Source of the DNA: a gamma proteobacterium symbiont of Taylorina sp. | GTDB lineage: Bacteria > Pseudomonadota > Gammaproteobacteria > GRL18 | DNA length: 63,424 bases | Direction: 5' to 3' | Assembly (NCBI GenBank): GCA_025655455.1 | Contig: JAHXIV010000018.1 | Coordinates: 42,816 to 106,239, forward strand | In this document: positions 1 through 8,539 of the stretch, piece after piece | Layout of the letters: each line of letters begins with the position of its first letter | How positions within the stretch are numbered: position 1 is the stretch's first letter | Notes under the pieces: model-generated | The model's input: the letters and a program-made list of their open reading frames with translations, nothing else | Told to the model about the DNA's origin: nothing | Database searches by the model: none | Made by a program: the position numbers and the translations under genes

Positions 1-213
1 CAGGCCTCTGTCTTATTTGCAATTATTAATATGTTTGCAAAGCGACAGCGACATATTTTTATTTGCTGAGGGCTCTTATCAAACATAAAAACAGGCCTCT
101 GTCTTATTTGCAATTATTAATATGTTTGCAAAGCGACAGCGACATATTTTTATTTGCTGAGGGCTCTTATCAAACATAAAAATAGGCCTCTGTCATATTT
201 GCTGAGGGATCTT
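1..213. repeat. 91-bp tandem repeat, two full copies plus a deleted third
   Basis: The unit starting with CAGGCCTCTGTC at 1 recurs at 92 with a 91-bp period and near-identical sequence. A third copy starts at 183 and has lost its middle, running from AGGCCTCTGTC straight to ATTTGCTGAGGG. No reading frame is evident. It lies just downstream of the glycine-zipper gene. The array may begin left of the window, so the copy number is a minimum. Confidence 0.9.
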
Positions 214-230
214 CATATTCACTTAATGCT

Positions 231-707
231 TTACTTGACGGTATATCCTTTACCTTCCAGACAGGCTGAATAAGCACGATTATATTTGTCACGGTTATTA
301 GCATACTTACTAGCTTCCTGCTGCTGCCATTGTTCAGTTTTCTGCTGTGATGCACTATTGGCAGAACTCTGCCTCACACCACCAATCAAGCCTCCGGCCG
401 CTGCTCCTCTTTTAGCACCTTTTGAACCGCCAAAAATACCACCCAGTGCCGCACCACCCAATCCGCCTTTAACCACACCACCGGATTTCTTTGTCTGGGA
501 GGGAGGTGGCGTAGATGTCGTCGGTGTCTTCATGGGATCAAAACCCGTCTGTCCTTTGGCCCAGCCATAGCAGGAATATTTATCCTGTTCAATTTGCTTA
601 TCACTCTGCCCTTTTGCGGGAAAGACCATTAGATCATTTGCCAGAGAAATATTCAACACAGCAGCCAAAGCTATTATAACAAAAGTTGATTTTATTGAGA
701 CAATCAT
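231..707 (-). CDS. Exported glycine-zipper protein (YMGG-like)
   Basis: 158 residues with a typical signal peptide (residues 1-23, cleavage near SLA-ND). A Cys-containing motif DKYSCYGWAKGQTGFDP follows, then a central Gly/Ala-rich stretch of GGxxGG repeats (about residues 75-110) typical of glycine-zipper domains. The tail is Gln-rich and ends CLEGKGYTVK. Two cysteines, one on each side of the zipper, could form a disulfide in the periplasm. Glycine-zipper segments usually insert in or associate with the outer membrane. The exact role is unknown. The gene stands alone, with the PTS genes divergent from it. Confidence 0.8.
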   Translation of the reverse strand: MIVSIKSTFVIIALAAVLNISLANDLMVFPAKGQSDKQIEQDKYSCYGWAKGQTGFDPMKTPTTSTPPPSQTKKSGGVVKGGLGGAALGGIFGGSKGAKRGAAAGGLIGGVRQSSANSASQQKTEQWQQQEASKYANNRDKYNRAYSACLEGKGYTVK

Positions 708-802
708 TGATTATTCCTTTTATGTTTTACTTATAGTGCATTATATACTACTTTTTATAAATTGATTCATTGGATAAGCTGTTAAAACTATTATTTAAAG
801 AT

Positions 803-808
803 TATAAT
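803..808 (+). promoter_or_regulatory. -10 box of the PTS EIIA/HPr genes
   Basis: A perfect TATAAT lies 43 bases before the EIIA start, but no convincing -35 hexamer sits 16-18 bases upstream. It is proposed from the -10 match and position only. Confidence 0.4.
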
Positions 809-850
809 TCATTGTTTACTGATTAATGACTTATTTAGCAGGTTTCTTGT

Positions 851-1264
851 ATGAGCGTTGCTCTATTACTCATCACACATGACAATGTTGGTCAGAGTTT
901 ATTCACCGCTGCGGTCAATATGATGGGGACATCTCCTATCAATTGTAAAAACTTGGTCATTGATCCACAAATGGATATAGAACAAGGTGTTATACAGGCC
1001 AGACAATTTTATAATGAACTGAATAAGGGTGATGGTGTGTTAGTTATTACTGATATTTTTGGCTCCACACCCAGCAATATTGCCACCCGATTAATGAGAC
1101 AGGACTCTACAAATCAAACAATTGTTGTTACAGGCTTAAACTTACCCATGCTGGTCAGAGTCATGAATTATGCTCATTTAAATTTATCTGAATTAGCCCG
1201 CAAAGCCGGTTCCAGTGCCAGCGATAGCATTTTTATTATCGATCATTCAATTAGTTGTGATTAA
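851..1264 (+). CDS. PTS EIIA component, mannose family
   Basis: 137 residues matching the EIIA-Man fold. The phosphorylatable histidine is His10 in LLLITHDNVGQ near the N-terminus, and ITDIFGSTPSN (about residues 66-76) is the family's second conserved motif. It would accept phosphate from HPr, encoded 6 bases downstream. No EIIB/EIIC/EIID sugar permease genes and no enzyme I gene adjoin it, so as in many proteobacteria it probably works in a regulatory rather than sugar-importing PTS. A perfect -10 box lies at 803-808. Confidence 0.9.
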   Translation: MSVALLLITHDNVGQSLFTAAVNMMGTSPINCKNLVIDPQMDIEQGVIQARQFYNELNKGDGVLVITDIFGSTPSNIATRLMRQDSTNQTIVVTGLNLPMLVRVMNYAHLNLSELARKAGSSASDSIFIIDHSISCD

Positions 1265-1270
1265 GCACTC

Positions 1271-1540
1271 ATGATTAATAAAAAAATAAGCATCACCAAT
1301 AAACTCGGATTACATGCCCGTGCAGCAGCTAAACTGGTTCGACTGGCAAGCCAATTCAGCTCTAATATTGAACTGCAGACCTCATGCAAAACAGCCAATG
1401 GCAAAAGTATAATGAGTATTATGATGCTGGCTGCCGGTCAAGGTGCTGAGATTAGTCTGATAATTGATGGTGATGACGAAAAAAAAGCCTGTTCTGCCCT
1501 GACCACATTAATCAAACAGCGCTTTGATGAAAAGGAATAA
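1271..1540 (+). CDS. HPr family phosphocarrier
   Basis: 89 residues, the usual HPr length. His15 lies in NKLGLHARAAAKL, the site phosphorylated by enzyme I. Ser46 in GKSIMSIMML matches the regulatory serine position. It follows EIIA by 6 bases, so the two are co-transcribed. The pair resembles the nitrogen/regulatory PTS modules of gammaproteobacteria, in which phosphate passes from enzyme I to HPr to EIIA without a sugar permease. Enzyme I is not in this window. Confidence 0.93.
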   Translation: MINKKISITNKLGLHARAAAKLVRLASQFSSNIELQTSCKTANGKSIMSIMMLAAGQGAEISLIIDGDDEKKACSALTTLIKQRFDEKE

Positions 1541-1551
1541 AAATAAATAAC

Positions 1552-2169
1552 ATGAATAAACACAATCCTGTTGAAATTAATTTACACCAGAAATCCCATT
1601 TGCTTGAAATTTCTTTTGATACCGGTGAAAATTATAAACTCAGTTGTGAGTATCTACGTACCCATGCTAAATCTGCTGAAATTAAAACATCTGAGATCCC
1701 TGTTGCAAAAAAAATTGATGTCAATATTACCTCAATTGAGGCACAGGGAAGCTATGCTCTGAGACTCTTTTTTGATGATGGCTATGATCAGGGCATTTAT
1801 TCCTGGGAAACACTCCATGATCTGGGTAAAAATCAGGAAAAATACTGGTCTGACTATCTCATCGCCTTACAACAACATAATCTCACTCGTGGTGAACAGG
1901 CAAAAAACTATACAGGAAAACCGCATGTCAAATTATTATATTTTATGGACAAATTAATTAAATTTACTGAAGAAGAGGAAGATTTTGAGTTACCTGATGA
2001 AGTCAGTACAATAGCCGAACTTTTAAGTGTTTTACGTGATCGGGGTCTACGCTGGGAACATAATTTTTCTGAAGAGGCCATTCAATTTACGGTTAATAAA
2101 GAATTTGCTGAACTCTTCACCCGTTTGGAACATGGTGATGAAATTGCACTAATCCCGAAGGCACAATAA
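1552..2169 (+). CDS. DUF971 - MoaD/ThiS-like fusion protein
   Basis: 205 residues in two recognisable parts. Residues about 5-112 match DUF971 (the domain at the N-terminus of gamma-butyrobetaine hydroxylase): EYLRTHAKSAEI, then RLFFDDGYDQGIYSWETL. Residues about 127-205 match a MoaD/ThiS-type beta-grasp fold: KLLYFMDKLIKF, LLSVLRDRGLRW, then NKEFAELFTRLEHGDEIALIP. True MoaD/ThiS sulfur carriers end in Gly-Gly; this protein ends IPKAQ, so it cannot form the usual C-terminal thiocarboxylate. It lies 11 bases after the HPr gene, and the next gene starts directly after its stop. The role is unknown; a structural or binding use of the beta-grasp fold is more likely than sulfur transfer. Confidence 0.8.
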   Translation: MNKHNPVEINLHQKSHLLEISFDTGENYKLSCEYLRTHAKSAEIKTSEIPVAKKIDVNITSIEAQGSYALRLFFDDGYDQGIYSWETLHDLGKNQEKYWSDYLIALQQHNLTRGEQAKNYTGKPHVKLLYFMDKLIKFTEEEEDFELPDEVSTIAELLSVLRDRGLRWEHNFSEEAIQFTVNKEFAELFTRLEHGDEIALIPKAQ

Positions 2170-2496
2170 ATGATCAAACTTACTCAATCACTCAATTGCT
2201 GGGGTACAGAGCAATTTTCCGGCACATTGAAACAGGAGCTTGAAAATCTTGACAAGGGATCAATCCCTTTGCATCTGGCCACCACTCAGGGTGGTTTGGT
2301 TGATGACTCCAATATTTCTGCACTGATCAACCACTGCACAGAAAATGAAAAATTCCTGATAATTAAGATTGGAATTTTTTTCAACGAGATAATAGCCGGC
2401 TGCAATTGTAATGATGAACCTGTATCAGATAATACCTATTGTGAATTTTTAGTTTCCATTGATAAAAACACCGCAGAGACAAGTTTTAGCCTGTAA
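2170..2496 (+). CDS. Conserved hypothetical protein with CxC motif
   Basis: 108 residues, with the ATG immediately after the stop of the DUF971-MoaD gene, so probably translationally coupled to it. The C-terminal half carries GIFFNEIIAGCNCNDEP followed by EFLVSIDKNTAETSF, a pattern I associate with small uncharacterised gammaproteobacterial proteins. There is no signal peptide or membrane segment. The two cysteines spaced CNC could bind a metal. No function can be assigned; the tight link to the MoaD-like gene suggests the products act together. Confidence 0.7.
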   Translation: MIKLTQSLNCWGTEQFSGTLKQELENLDKGSIPLHLATTQGGLVDDSNISALINHCTENEKFLIIKIGIFFNEIIAGCNCNDEPVSDNTYCEFLVSIDKNTAETSFSL

Positions 2497-2654
2497 ATTA
2501 AAGATCTTCTAAGTTTGGCTGAAGGTACATATTAAACTTTCATTTCCTTCAAATTATGTTTCAAATTGTTTCAGTCTCTACTCTCTACTGGACTCAGTGC
2601 TATTTTTCTCATATTATCTATTCTCACTATGGTCTACTATCAGGTTGATATGAT

Positions 2655-3998
2655 ATGAAACGTTGGGTATTCTTTATTCCGGTTATTATCGGCATTATTG
2701 CTATTATTTTACTGAAACAAAATACCTTGGCTCCCAAACAAAAACCACTTCAGGAATATGCAAAATCCGTAAGAACTTTTTCAATTCTTCAGGTTTCTGT
2801 CGCACCAACAGCGATTGGCTATGGTACCGTGCAGCCTGTAACAACCTGGGAAGCAGTGGCACAGGTCGAAGGGATCATTACCAAAAAACACCCTTTATTA
2901 GCTAAGGGCGCTATTATTGAAAAAGGCAGCGTTTTACTACAGGTCGATCCCACTGATTATGAATTAAAAATTGCGCAAATTGAGGCTGATATACTGGCTA
3001 ATAAGGCACAACTAGATGAACTGGAAGTTAGACTCGACAATACTCAAGATTCTCTGGACATCGAAAAAAAATCTCTTGAACTAACCAGAAAAGAACTGCA
3101 GCGTTTGCAGCGTCTGGTCAAACAAGGAGGTGTCAGCTTTTCAGATGTTGAAACACAAGAGCGTATTATGCTGGCACAACAGCAAAGTGTTCAATCACAA
3201 AATAGCTCTCTCAAACTATTTCCCAGCCAGAGAGCCCTGCTGGAAGCACAATTACTACAAAAGCAATCACAATTAGAAACAGCCCGGCGTGACTTAAATA
3301 ATACTCACATCACTATACCATTTACAGGAAGAATTTCAGCAGACAATATTGAGCTGGATCAACAGGTTCATATCGGCAATATCATGGTAACAGCAGATGC
3401 TCTGGACAAAGTAGAAATAGAGATTCAGATCCCGATACGTTATTTTCGCGGCCTGTTGAGCAGCAATAATGGAGTAAGCATTAATTTACTGGATTTATCC
3501 AACAAACAAAATGTAACATTTGCACTTAAGGCAAAAGTTGTGTTGCGTGAGGGGGGCATTAGTACCAGTTGGGATGCCCGATTTGCACGCATCAGCGATA
3601 CCTTAGATCCTAAAACGCGCACCGTTGGTGTTATTGTTGAAGTTGATAATCCTTATAAAAATGTTTTACCCGGCAGCCGTCCGCCACTCATAAAAGGCTT
3701 TTTTGTTGAAGTTCACTTAACAGGTGTCTCACGTCCCGATAGTCTGGTTATCCCCCGTTCCGCATTACACAATCAACATTTATATTTCCTCAATAAAGAC
3801 AATCGACTGGAAATAAGAAAAATTAATGTTGATCTATTTCAGGCGGAATTTGCCATTGTCAGTGGTGAGATTAACAAGGGTGATAATATTATTATTTCAG
3901 ATTTAGTGCCTGCTATTGAAGGGATGTTATTATTGCCTCACGCCGATATCGAAACGGCTGAACGCCTGGAAAATATCATTACAGGCACGCAACAATGA
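2655..3998 (+). CDS. RND efflux periplasmic adaptor (membrane fusion protein)
   Basis: 447 residues. An N-terminal membrane anchor (about residues 4-20) is followed by a lipoyl-like half-motif (VAQVEGIITKKH), a long alpha-hairpin of coiled-coil character (about residues 105-215), the second lipoyl half and beta-barrel (ITIPFTGRISADNIELDQQV), and a membrane-proximal domain. This order is that of HlyD/MexA-type adaptors, which link an inner-membrane RND pump to an outer-membrane channel. The stop overlaps the start of the pump gene in ATGA. No outer-membrane factor gene adjoins it, so a TolC-like protein from elsewhere is presumably used. The substrate is unknown. Confidence 0.92.
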   Translation: MKRWVFFIPVIIGIIAIILLKQNTLAPKQKPLQEYAKSVRTFSILQVSVAPTAIGYGTVQPVTTWEAVAQVEGIITKKHPLLAKGAIIEKGSVLLQVDPTDYELKIAQIEADILANKAQLDELEVRLDNTQDSLDIEKKSLELTRKELQRLQRLVKQGGVSFSDVETQERIMLAQQQSVQSQNSSLKLFPSQRALLEAQLLQKQSQLETARRDLNNTHITIPFTGRISADNIELDQQVHIGNIMVTADALDKVEIEIQIPIRYFRGLLSSNNGVSINLLDLSNKQNVTFALKAKVVLREGGISTSWDARFARISDTLDPKTRTVGVIVEVDNPYKNVLPGSRPPLIKGFFVEVHLTGVSRPDSLVIPRSALHNQHLYFLNKDNRLEIRKINVDLFQAEFAIVSGEINKGDNIIISDLVPAIEGMLLLPHADIETAERLENIITGTQQ

Positions 3999-6900
3999 TC
4001 CCTTTTTTTACACAACATCCAACAGCAGCTAATTTACTAATGCTGTTATTACTGGTGCTGGGGGTTACTTCACTTCCTTCTCTAAAGCGGGAAACTTTTC
4101 CTGACTTTTCACCACAAAATATTGAGATACGCATCATCTATCCCGGAGCCAGCACCGAAGATGTCGAAGAGGCCATTTGCCAGCGTGTTGAAGATGCCAT
4201 TGACGGTATTAATGATGTGGAAGAAGTCAGCTGCGTTGCCCGTGAGGGCATCAGTACAACAGTGGTTGAAATGATTGAAGGGGGTGAACTGAGCATTTTT
4301 ATGGATGACATAAAAAGTGAAGTTGAGGCGATTGATAACTTCCCGGAAGAAGTGGAACTACCGGTTATTAAAGAACTTGGCCGCACGGATGAAGTGGTTT
4401 CTATTGCCATTACCGGACCGATGAATACCATTGACCTGAAGGCCTATGCAGAACAAATCAAAACAAAAATGCTGCGTGATCCTGATATTGCCCAGATTAA
4501 TGTGCGAGGATTTTCTGAGCATCAATTACGCATTGAGATCCCAAAGCATATTCTACACCGCTATGCTTTAAATATGTCCGATATTGCCAACACCATTGCC
4601 AGACAGGGTGTTGATCTGCCCTCCGGTTCGATAGAAACCCATGATCTGGATATTTTATTACGCTTTACCGACCTGCGTCGCACCCCGGATGAGCTTTCCG
4701 AGCTTAAAGTGATCAGTGCCGCATCAGGTGCAGAAATTCGTCTTGGCGACATTGCAGAAATTACTGACCGCTTTGAACTGGATGAAGAAAAAACACTTTT
4801 TAATGGACAACGTGCCGCTATTCTGGAAGTCATTAAACCCAAACAGCAGGACACCCTGGTGGTGGTTGATGCAGTTAAAAATTTTTTACATCAGGAAAGA
4901 AAAATAGTCACACCCGGTGTTCAGTTTAATATCACCAATGATCGTTCATCCATTGTCCGTGATCGTCTCTCTATGCTGGTAAAAAATGGTGCTCAGGGTT
5001 TAATTTTGGTCTTTCTAACCATGTGGCTGTTTTTTCAGGGACGCTTTGCTTTCTGGGTTGCAATGGGACTCCCAATTTCATTCCTGGGTGCGTTATTTAT
5101 TATGGGTTTAGTCGGCCTGAGCATTAATATGATCACCATGGTTGCATTACTCATTGCCACCGGCTTATTAATGGATGATGCCATTGTTATTGCTGAAAAT
5201 ATTGCTGCACACCTGAATAAAGGTAAAAATGCGCTACAGGCCGCCATTGACGGTACAAAACAGGTGTCACCCGGTGTATTATCCTCTTTTTTAACCACCA
5301 TCGCCGTATTTGCTCCTCTTGCTTTTTTATCCGGTGATATGGGTAAAGTACTGCAATTTATCCCTATGGTGTTAATTATCGTTCTGGCGGTCTCTTTAAT
5401 AGAAGCATTTTTAATTCTCCCCCACCACCTGGCTCATTCTCTGAAACACCAGAATTCCCATGAAAAAATCGGAAAATTTCGTCAGTATTTTGATAATAAA
5501 CTCAATGCTTTTCGTGACCAGACTTTAGGGTCTGCAATTGATCTGGTGATACAACAACGTTACTGGTTTATGGGCTGTGTCGTGGCACTTTTTTTAATCA
5601 GTCTCGGTATGTTGGTTGGTGGTGTTTTAAAGTTCCAGGCTTTTCCTGATATCGAAGGAGATACTATTGAGGCACGTCTATTACTCCCTCAGGGTACACC
5701 CTTATGGCGCACAGAAAAAATAGTGACACAGATTACCGAGGCGTTAAAAGTTGTCGATAAAGAATTTACTCCCTTACAGGAAAAAATTGGCGATAAACGT
5801 CAAAACATTTTAAAAAATGTGCAGGTTAAGTTCAATATGAATATGGATTCCGGTGAATCCGGTGCACATATTGCGACAGTCATTGTTGATCTGCTGACAG
5901 CCGAAAAACGTCATGGCAATATTGATGACATTATTAATTTATGGCGCAGCAGTGTTGGTAATATCCCCGATGTCATTGCCCTTAATTTTAAGGAACCCAT
6001 TCGCGGCCCGGGTGGGATTCCTCTTGAAATCCGTCTCTATAGTGATAATATTGAAGAGCTTAAACTGGCCTCGATAGACTTGCAAAACTGGCTGTCACGC
6101 TATGAAGGCGTGGTTGATCTCTCTGACAATCTCCGTCCTGGAAAACCTGAACTGAGATTACGTATGCGTGAGGGAACCTTTGCTCTGGGCATTGATGCCG
6201 CCACAATTTCCAGTCAGCTTAGAGCTGCATTCTGGGGTACCACAGCCAATGAAATTCAAGTCGGTCCGGAAGCCTATGAAATTGATGTCCGTCTGGCAGA
6301 AGCTGATAAAAATACACTCTATGTACTGGATGATTTTCGTATTACAGATAAGGAAGGTAAACAGATTCCATTGGCCACCTTAGTGAAGATTGAAAGAGCC
6401 AGAGGTTTTTCCCGCATTGAACGAATCAATGGTCAACGCAGTGTGACCATCGTAGGGGATGTGGACACCCGAATAGCCAATGCCAGAGAAGTCGTTAACC
6501 ACACGCGTAAAAATTTTATTCCCCAGTTACTACAACAATATCCAGGCATTAAAACAGGCTTTGAAGGACAATCCAAAGAAACTGCTAAAACAGGTGCTTC
6601 CATGATTAGAGGCTTTAGTCTGGGATTATTAGGAATATTCATTCTACTGAGCTTCCAGTTTAGAAGCTATTTAGAGCCTTTATCCGTTATGTTCATCATT
6701 CCTCTGGCTTTGATTGGTGTTATCTGGGGACACCTTCTCATGGGTCTCAACATGACCATGCCGGGGGTTATCGGCTTTGCCTCCTTATCCGGCATTGTCG
6801 TGAACGATTCTATATTACTGGTTGAGTTCCTTAAACTGCGGATGAAAGAAGGTCACAATGTACTAGAGGCTGCAAAACTGGCCAGTCGTTCTCGCTTTCG

Positions 6901-7093
6901 AGCAGTGTTACTCACTTCAGTCACCACTATTGCAGGCCTCATACCTTTACTGCTGGAAAAAAGTCTGCAGGCACAAATATTAATTCCATTAGCCACCAGT
7001 ATTATTTTTGGCCTGTTGGCTACGACTATGCTGGTGTTATTAGTGGTGCCGGCTTTATTCAGTATTTTAAATGATTTTAAAAAAGTAGATTAA
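3995..7093 (+). CDS. RND efflux permease, AcrB/MdtB family
   Basis: 1032 residues, the normal length for hydrophobe/amphiphile-efflux RND pumps. It starts MIPFFTQHPTAANLLML and has two large periplasmic loops between TM1-TM2 and TM7-TM8. The TM4 signature GLLMDDAIVIAENIAAHL (about residues 388-406) carries the paired aspartates of the proton relay. The C-terminal half has the matching GIVVNDSILLVEFL. It overlaps the adaptor gene by 4 bases, giving a two-gene operon. It would export drugs, bile-like compounds or metabolites by proton antiport; the substrate cannot be read from the sequence. Confidence 0.95.
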   Translation: MIPFFTQHPTAANLLMLLLLVLGVTSLPSLKRETFPDFSPQNIEIRIIYPGASTEDVEEAICQRVEDAIDGINDVEEVSCVAREGISTTVVEMIEGGELSIFMDDIKSEVEAIDNFPEEVELPVIKELGRTDEVVSIAITGPMNTIDLKAYAEQIKTKMLRDPDIAQINVRGFSEHQLRIEIPKHILHRYALNMSDIANTIARQGVDLPSGSIETHDLDILLRFTDLRRTPDELSELKVISAASGAEIRLGDIAEITDRFELDEEKTLFNGQRAAILEVIKPKQQDTLVVVDAVKNFLHQERKIVTPGVQFNITNDRSSIVRDRLSMLVKNGAQGLILVFLTMWLFFQGRFAFWVAMGLPISFLGALFIMGLVGLSINMITMVALLIATGLLMDDAIVIAENIAAHLNKGKNALQAAIDGTKQVSPGVLSSFLTTIAVFAPLAFLSGDMGKVLQFIPMVLIIVLAVSLIEAFLILPHHLAHSLKHQNSHEKIGKFRQYFDNKLNAFRDQTLGSAIDLVIQQRYWFMGCVVALFLISLGMLVGGVLKFQAFPDIEGDTIEARLLLPQGTPLWRTEKIVTQITEALKVVDKEFTPLQEKIGDKRQNILKNVQVKFNMNMDSGESGAHIATVIVDLLTAEKRHGNIDDIINLWRSSVGNIPDVIALNFKEPIRGPGGIPLEIRLYSDNIEELKLASIDLQNWLSRYEGVVDLSDNLRPGKPELRLRMREGTFALGIDAATISSQLRAAFWGTTANEIQVGPEAYEIDVRLAEADKNTLYVLDDFRITDKEGKQIPLATLVKIERARGFSRIERINGQRSVTIVGDVDTRIANAREVVNHTRKNFIPQLLQQYPGIKTGFEGQSKETAKTGASMIRGFSLGLLGIFILLSFQFRSYLEPLSVMFIIPLALIGVIWGHLLMGLNMTMPGVIGFASLSGIVVNDSILLVEFLKLRMKEGHNVLEAAKLASRSRFRAVLLTSVTTIAGLIPLLLEKSLQAQILIPLATSIIFGLLATTMLVLLVVPALFSILNDFKKVD

Positions 7094-7120
7094 TATGACA
7101 TGGCACACAAAATCAGATAG

Positions 7121-7152
7121 TTTTTCATACAAATTCTCCATTTTATGAAAAA
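7121..7152 (+). terminator. AT-rich stem-loop after the RND operon
   Basis: TTTTTCATA at 7121-7129 and TATGAAAAA at 7144-7152 form a perfect 9-bp stem with a 14-base loop, about 30 bases after the permease stop. The stem is AT-rich and lacks a long U-tract, so it may be a weak terminator. A TATAAT at 7159-7164 follows and may be the -10 box of the next gene. Confidence 0.4.
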
Positions 7153-7197
7153 TTTAGCTATAATCAAAGATAGATTTTTTTCAGGAGCAAAGCTATT

Positions 7198-7629
7198 ATG
7201 AAATTTCTCACAATTCAAAGAATAAGCCTTAGCCTGTTATTTATTACCTGTTTGCTTTTCAGTGGTGTGACTTTTGCTGAAAAAAGCACAACCATTTATA
7301 AATGGACAGATAAGGATGGCAGTATCCATTATGCAGCAAGACCCGGAGACAAATCTGCAGTTAAAATGAATAGCATCAGCAAAAGCTTTACCAATAAGAA
7401 TGATAGTAAAACCGAACAGGAAAAAGACAACAGGGACAAAATGTGCCAGGATGCGCAAAACACCAAAAAGAAATATCAGTCGGCTCCTTTCCTGTTTCGA
7501 AACGATAAAGAAACGGGTGAAAAGATACGCTTGACTGAGCAGGAATCCAAAGATGCTTTTTTACGAGTTGAAAAGGACATCAGTTATTGGTGCAGCCCAG
7601 AACAACAGGCAGAAGCTAATAAAAAATAA
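7198..7629 (+). CDS. Exported DUF4124-domain protein
   Basis: 143 residues with a clear signal peptide (about residues 1-28, ending GVTFA-EK). IYKWTDKDGSIHYAARPG at about residues 34-51 is the DUF4124 hallmark (Y+W+D..G..HYS..P). The rest is Lys/Asp-rich, helical and soluble. DUF4124 proteins are periplasmic and of unknown function, often near envelope genes. CAGGAG lies about 11 bases before the ATG. A possible -10 (TATAAT, 7159-7164) suggests its own transcript. Confidence 0.85.
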   Translation: MKFLTIQRISLSLLFITCLLFSGVTFAEKSTTIYKWTDKDGSIHYAARPGDKSAVKMNSISKSFTNKNDSKTEQEKDNRDKMCQDAQNTKKKYQSAPFLFRNDKETGEKIRLTEQESKDAFLRVEKDISYWCSPEQQAEANKK

Positions 7630-7698
7630 CAACATTGATACAGCAGATGATCGTGCCCTAAAGCGCAGAGTTGGAATAAAGATTACTCCTATTACAAA

Positions 7699-7845
7699 TT
7701 AGAATATTTCCCAATAGAGTTTAATGACCAGCACCAATATCAAAACTGAAAAGACTCTGCTTAATATTTTCTTTGACAAACGATGAGATAAATAAACACC
7801 AAAATGAGTCGTTATCATGGAAACAGCAATAATTTCCAACAACAT
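7699..7845 (-). pseudogene. C-terminal remnant of a TSUP (TauE/SafE) membrane transporter
   Basis: A 48-residue reading frame runs from ATG at 7845 to TAA at 7699-7701. It reads MITTHFGVYLSHRLSKKIL followed by a hydrophobic helix, resembling the final segment of TSUP/TauE-SafE sulfite/sulfonate exporters, which normally have about 250 residues and 7-8 membrane segments. Everything upstream is missing: the SPOR gene ends only 15 bases away. I read it as the surviving tail of a deleted gene. Confidence 0.5.
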
Positions 7846-7859
7846 AGATTGCCTTTATT

Positions 7860-8534
7860 TTAACCTCTGATTTTTTGTATAAAGGTATTGATATTATGTG
7901 CTTTTAATTGTGATTTAATACGCTCTATTTTTTTTTCATCACTGCTCGGGCCAATACGAACACGATACATTTTTTGACCATTAACACTAAACATCTGAAT
8001 ATTAGGTTCCACTCCCAGCAGAGCCAGACGTCCTTTCATTGCGTCCGCTTTAGACCAGTCAGAAAAGGCACCAACCTGTAATTGGTATAGAGTATTTGAC
8101 TGAGATTTTTTTGATACCGATGATTTTACAACAACAGGTTTTGCTGGTGGAATGTATTTTTTTGATACTGCTGGTTTTGAAGAAACAAGCGGCTTCTCCG
8201 CTATCATTTTCTTTTTCGCCACAGGTTGTTTTACCAGCGGCTCTTCTTCAATTTCATAAGTTTCAACTTCACGGTCAGGTAATTCTGTATAAAAAACAAA
8301 TTTGTACTTTTCTTTCTTATCAGCCGAGTTTTTAGGCACATGGTTTGAAGTTTCTTTGCTGTTTTTAGTGGATGACTTGTCACCCTTAACAGGAATATTA
8401 TCCAGATAAAACAAAAATGCAGCAAATGGTACAATTAATACAATGATTAACAGGTATTTAGAAGCGGATGGCTTTTGTTCCGTGTTTCTGGTCGCTCCGG
8501 ATTTTTTCCTGCTTTGTTTTTTCTTTACTGGCAT
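7860..8534 (-). CDS. SPOR-domain membrane protein (FtsN/DedD-like)
   Basis: 224 residues. A Lys/Arg-rich cytoplasmic start is followed by one membrane helix (about residues 28-44), a low-complexity Lys/Pro/Ser periplasmic linker, and a C-terminal SPOR domain (about 147-222) with LYQLQVGAFSDWSKADAMKG and KMYRVRIGPS. SPOR domains bind denuded septal peptidoglycan, so the protein probably acts in cell division or septal wall remodelling. It starts 5 bases after the argS stop and is likely co-transcribed with it, a common gammaproteobacterial arrangement. The topology matches FtsN, but identity as FtsN itself is not proven. Confidence 0.85.
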   Translation of the reverse strand: MPVKKKQSRKKSGATRNTEQKPSASKYLLIIVLIVPFAAFLFYLDNIPVKGDKSSTKNSKETSNHVPKNSADKKEKYKFVFYTELPDREVETYEIEEEPLVKQPVAKKKMIAEKPLVSSKPAVSKKYIPPAKPVVVKSSVSKKSQSNTLYQLQVGAFSDWSKADAMKGRLALLGVEPNIQMFSVNGQKMYRVRIGPSSDEKKIERIKSQLKAHNINTFIQKIRG

Positions 8535-8539
8535 AGAGA

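Noticed and set aside
1..213. Repeat array considered as a CRISPR
   Set aside because: The units are 91-bp direct copies without distinct spacers, and no cas gene is present.
4138..4854. Long antisense frames inside the RND permease gene
   Set aside because: Ser/Arg-rich shadow frames with no homology pattern, opposite a clear RND protein.
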